Shown here: piece after piece, positions 5,036 through 5,568 of the stretch
Position numbering within the stretch: the stretch's first letter is position 1
Layout: each line of letters begins with the position of its first letter
DNA from: Jatrophihabitans sp.
Lineage (GTDB): Bacteria; Actinomycetota; Actinomycetes; Mycobacteriales; Jatrophihabitantaceae
Length of the DNA stretch: 5,568 nt
NCBI GenBank assembly: GCA_025966255.1
Contig: JAOPVG010000367.1
Span: 1-5,568, forward strand
Reading direction: 5' to 3'
The notes under the pieces: model-generated
Seen by the model: the letters and a program-made list of their open reading frames with translations, nothing else
Told to the model about the DNA's origin: nothing
Database searches by the model: none
Translations under genes and position numbers: made by a program

Positions 5036-5568
5036 ATGACCAGCCTGTTCGACCCCATCGAGGTCGGCAAGATGCAACTGTCCAACCGCGTCGCGATGGC
5101 GCCACTGACGCGCAACCGGGCCGGTGCCGGCCAGGTGCCGCAGGACATTGCCGTCGAGTACTACCGGCAGCGGGCGAGCGTCGGGCTGATCATCACCGAA
5201 GGCACGCAACCCAGCGGCGTCGGGCAGGGTTACCTGAACACCCCCGGGATCCACACTGACGAGCAGGTCGAGGGCTGGCGGGCCGTCGTCGACGCCGTGC
5301 ACGATGAAGGCGGGCACATCTTCGTGCAGCTGATGCACGTCGGGCGCATCGCGCACCCGGACAACAAGCCCGTCCCGGGGATCGTCGCACCGAGCGCGCT
5401 CGCCGCGCCGGGCCGGATGGTCACCCCCGCGGGTGAGCAGGACTTCCCGACCCCACGGGCGCTGGATACGGACGAGATCCCCGGCGTCGTCGGCGAGTTC
5501 GTCCACGCCGCCCGACAGGCCATTGCGGCCGGCGCGGACGGCGTCGAGATTCACGGCGCCAACGGTTA
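5036..5568 (+). CDS. Old Yellow Enzyme-type ene-reductase (FMN), 5' part, runs off the window
   Basis: The first 177 codons of an NADH:flavin oxidoreductase of the OYE family, roughly half of the usual 350-370 residues. Visible family features in order: LFDPIEVGKMQLSNRV (4-19), the FMN-site strand MAPLTRNRA (21-29) with T25, the residue that tunes flavin potential, YYRQRAS (42-48), ITEGT (53-57), FVQLMHVGR (96-104) with Q98, and GVEIHGANG (169-177), which carries the H173/N176 pair that hydrogen-bonds the substrate carbonyl or nitro group. TRNRA and the HxxN pair place it with classical OYE/NemA/XenA-like alkene reductases. These cytoplasmic enzymes use NAD(P)H to reduce activated C=C bonds, nitro compounds or related electrophiles. 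The ATG is fixed by AGGAGTG upstream. The gene lies 135 bases after the LysR gene on the same strand; electrophile sensing by the LysR protein is possible but not shown. The missing C-terminal half holds the rest of the FMN phosphate site. Confidence 0.96.
   Translation, partial: MTSLFDPIEVGKMQLSNRVAMAPLTRNRAGAGQVPQDIAVEYYRQRASVGLIITEGTQPSGVGQGYLNTPGIHTDEQVEGWRAVVDAVHDEGGHIFVQLMHVGRIAHPDNKPVPGIVAPSALAAPGRMVTPAGEQDFPTPRALDTDEIPGVVGEFVHAARQAIAAGADGVEIHGANG

Noticed and set aside
1..5568. CRISPR arrays, tRNA/rRNA genes, transposase remnants or attachment sites
   Set aside because: I looked for spaced direct repeats, cloverleaf-like segments and transposase motifs and saw none. The window is almost fully occupied by ordinary coding sequence.

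Overview
The window is a GC-rich, tightly packed stretch with long non-coding-strand open frames and one GTG and one probable TTG start. This composition, and the style of the encoded LysR and MFS proteins, suggest a high-GC actinomycete. No rRNA, tRNA or taxon-specific marker is present, so the assignment stays at phylum level and is an inference. There are six protein genes, two of them cut by the window edges. I see no tRNA, rRNA, CRISPR array, insertion sequence or integrase, and no gene-free stretch longer than about 135 bases.

Layout: (1) the 3' part of an HD-domain metalloprotein on the plus strand (1-413); (2) a minus-strand block read right to left: MFS exporter (3933-2542), NAD(P)-dependent epimerase/dehydratase (2469-1450) and a protein of unknown function with a probable alpha/alpha-toroid fold (1453-386); (3) a 106-base divergent control region (3934-4039) holding several ATTG/CAAT dyads; (4) a LysR-type regulator on the plus strand (4040-4900); (5) a 135-base gap with a likely terminator hairpin and repeated CAAGC half-sites; (6) the first 177 codons of an Old Yellow Enzyme-type ene-reductase (5036 to the end).

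The epimerase and toroid genes overlap by four bases (ATGA), so they are probably translated together. The MFS gene lies 72 bases upstream on the same strand. The LysR gene is divergent from the MFS gene, the classic layout for a LysR protein that controls its neighbour and itself. The inferred picture is a small regulated unit in which a small molecule is sensed by the LysR protein and exported by the MFS pump, with redox or sugar-like chemistry done by the epimerase, the toroid protein and perhaps the ene-reductase. The substrate cannot be read from the sequence. The toroid protein paired with the epimerase is the least explained and most interesting part. The HD gene converges on this block and overlaps the toroid gene by 28 bases at the 3' ends; it may belong to a different unit.
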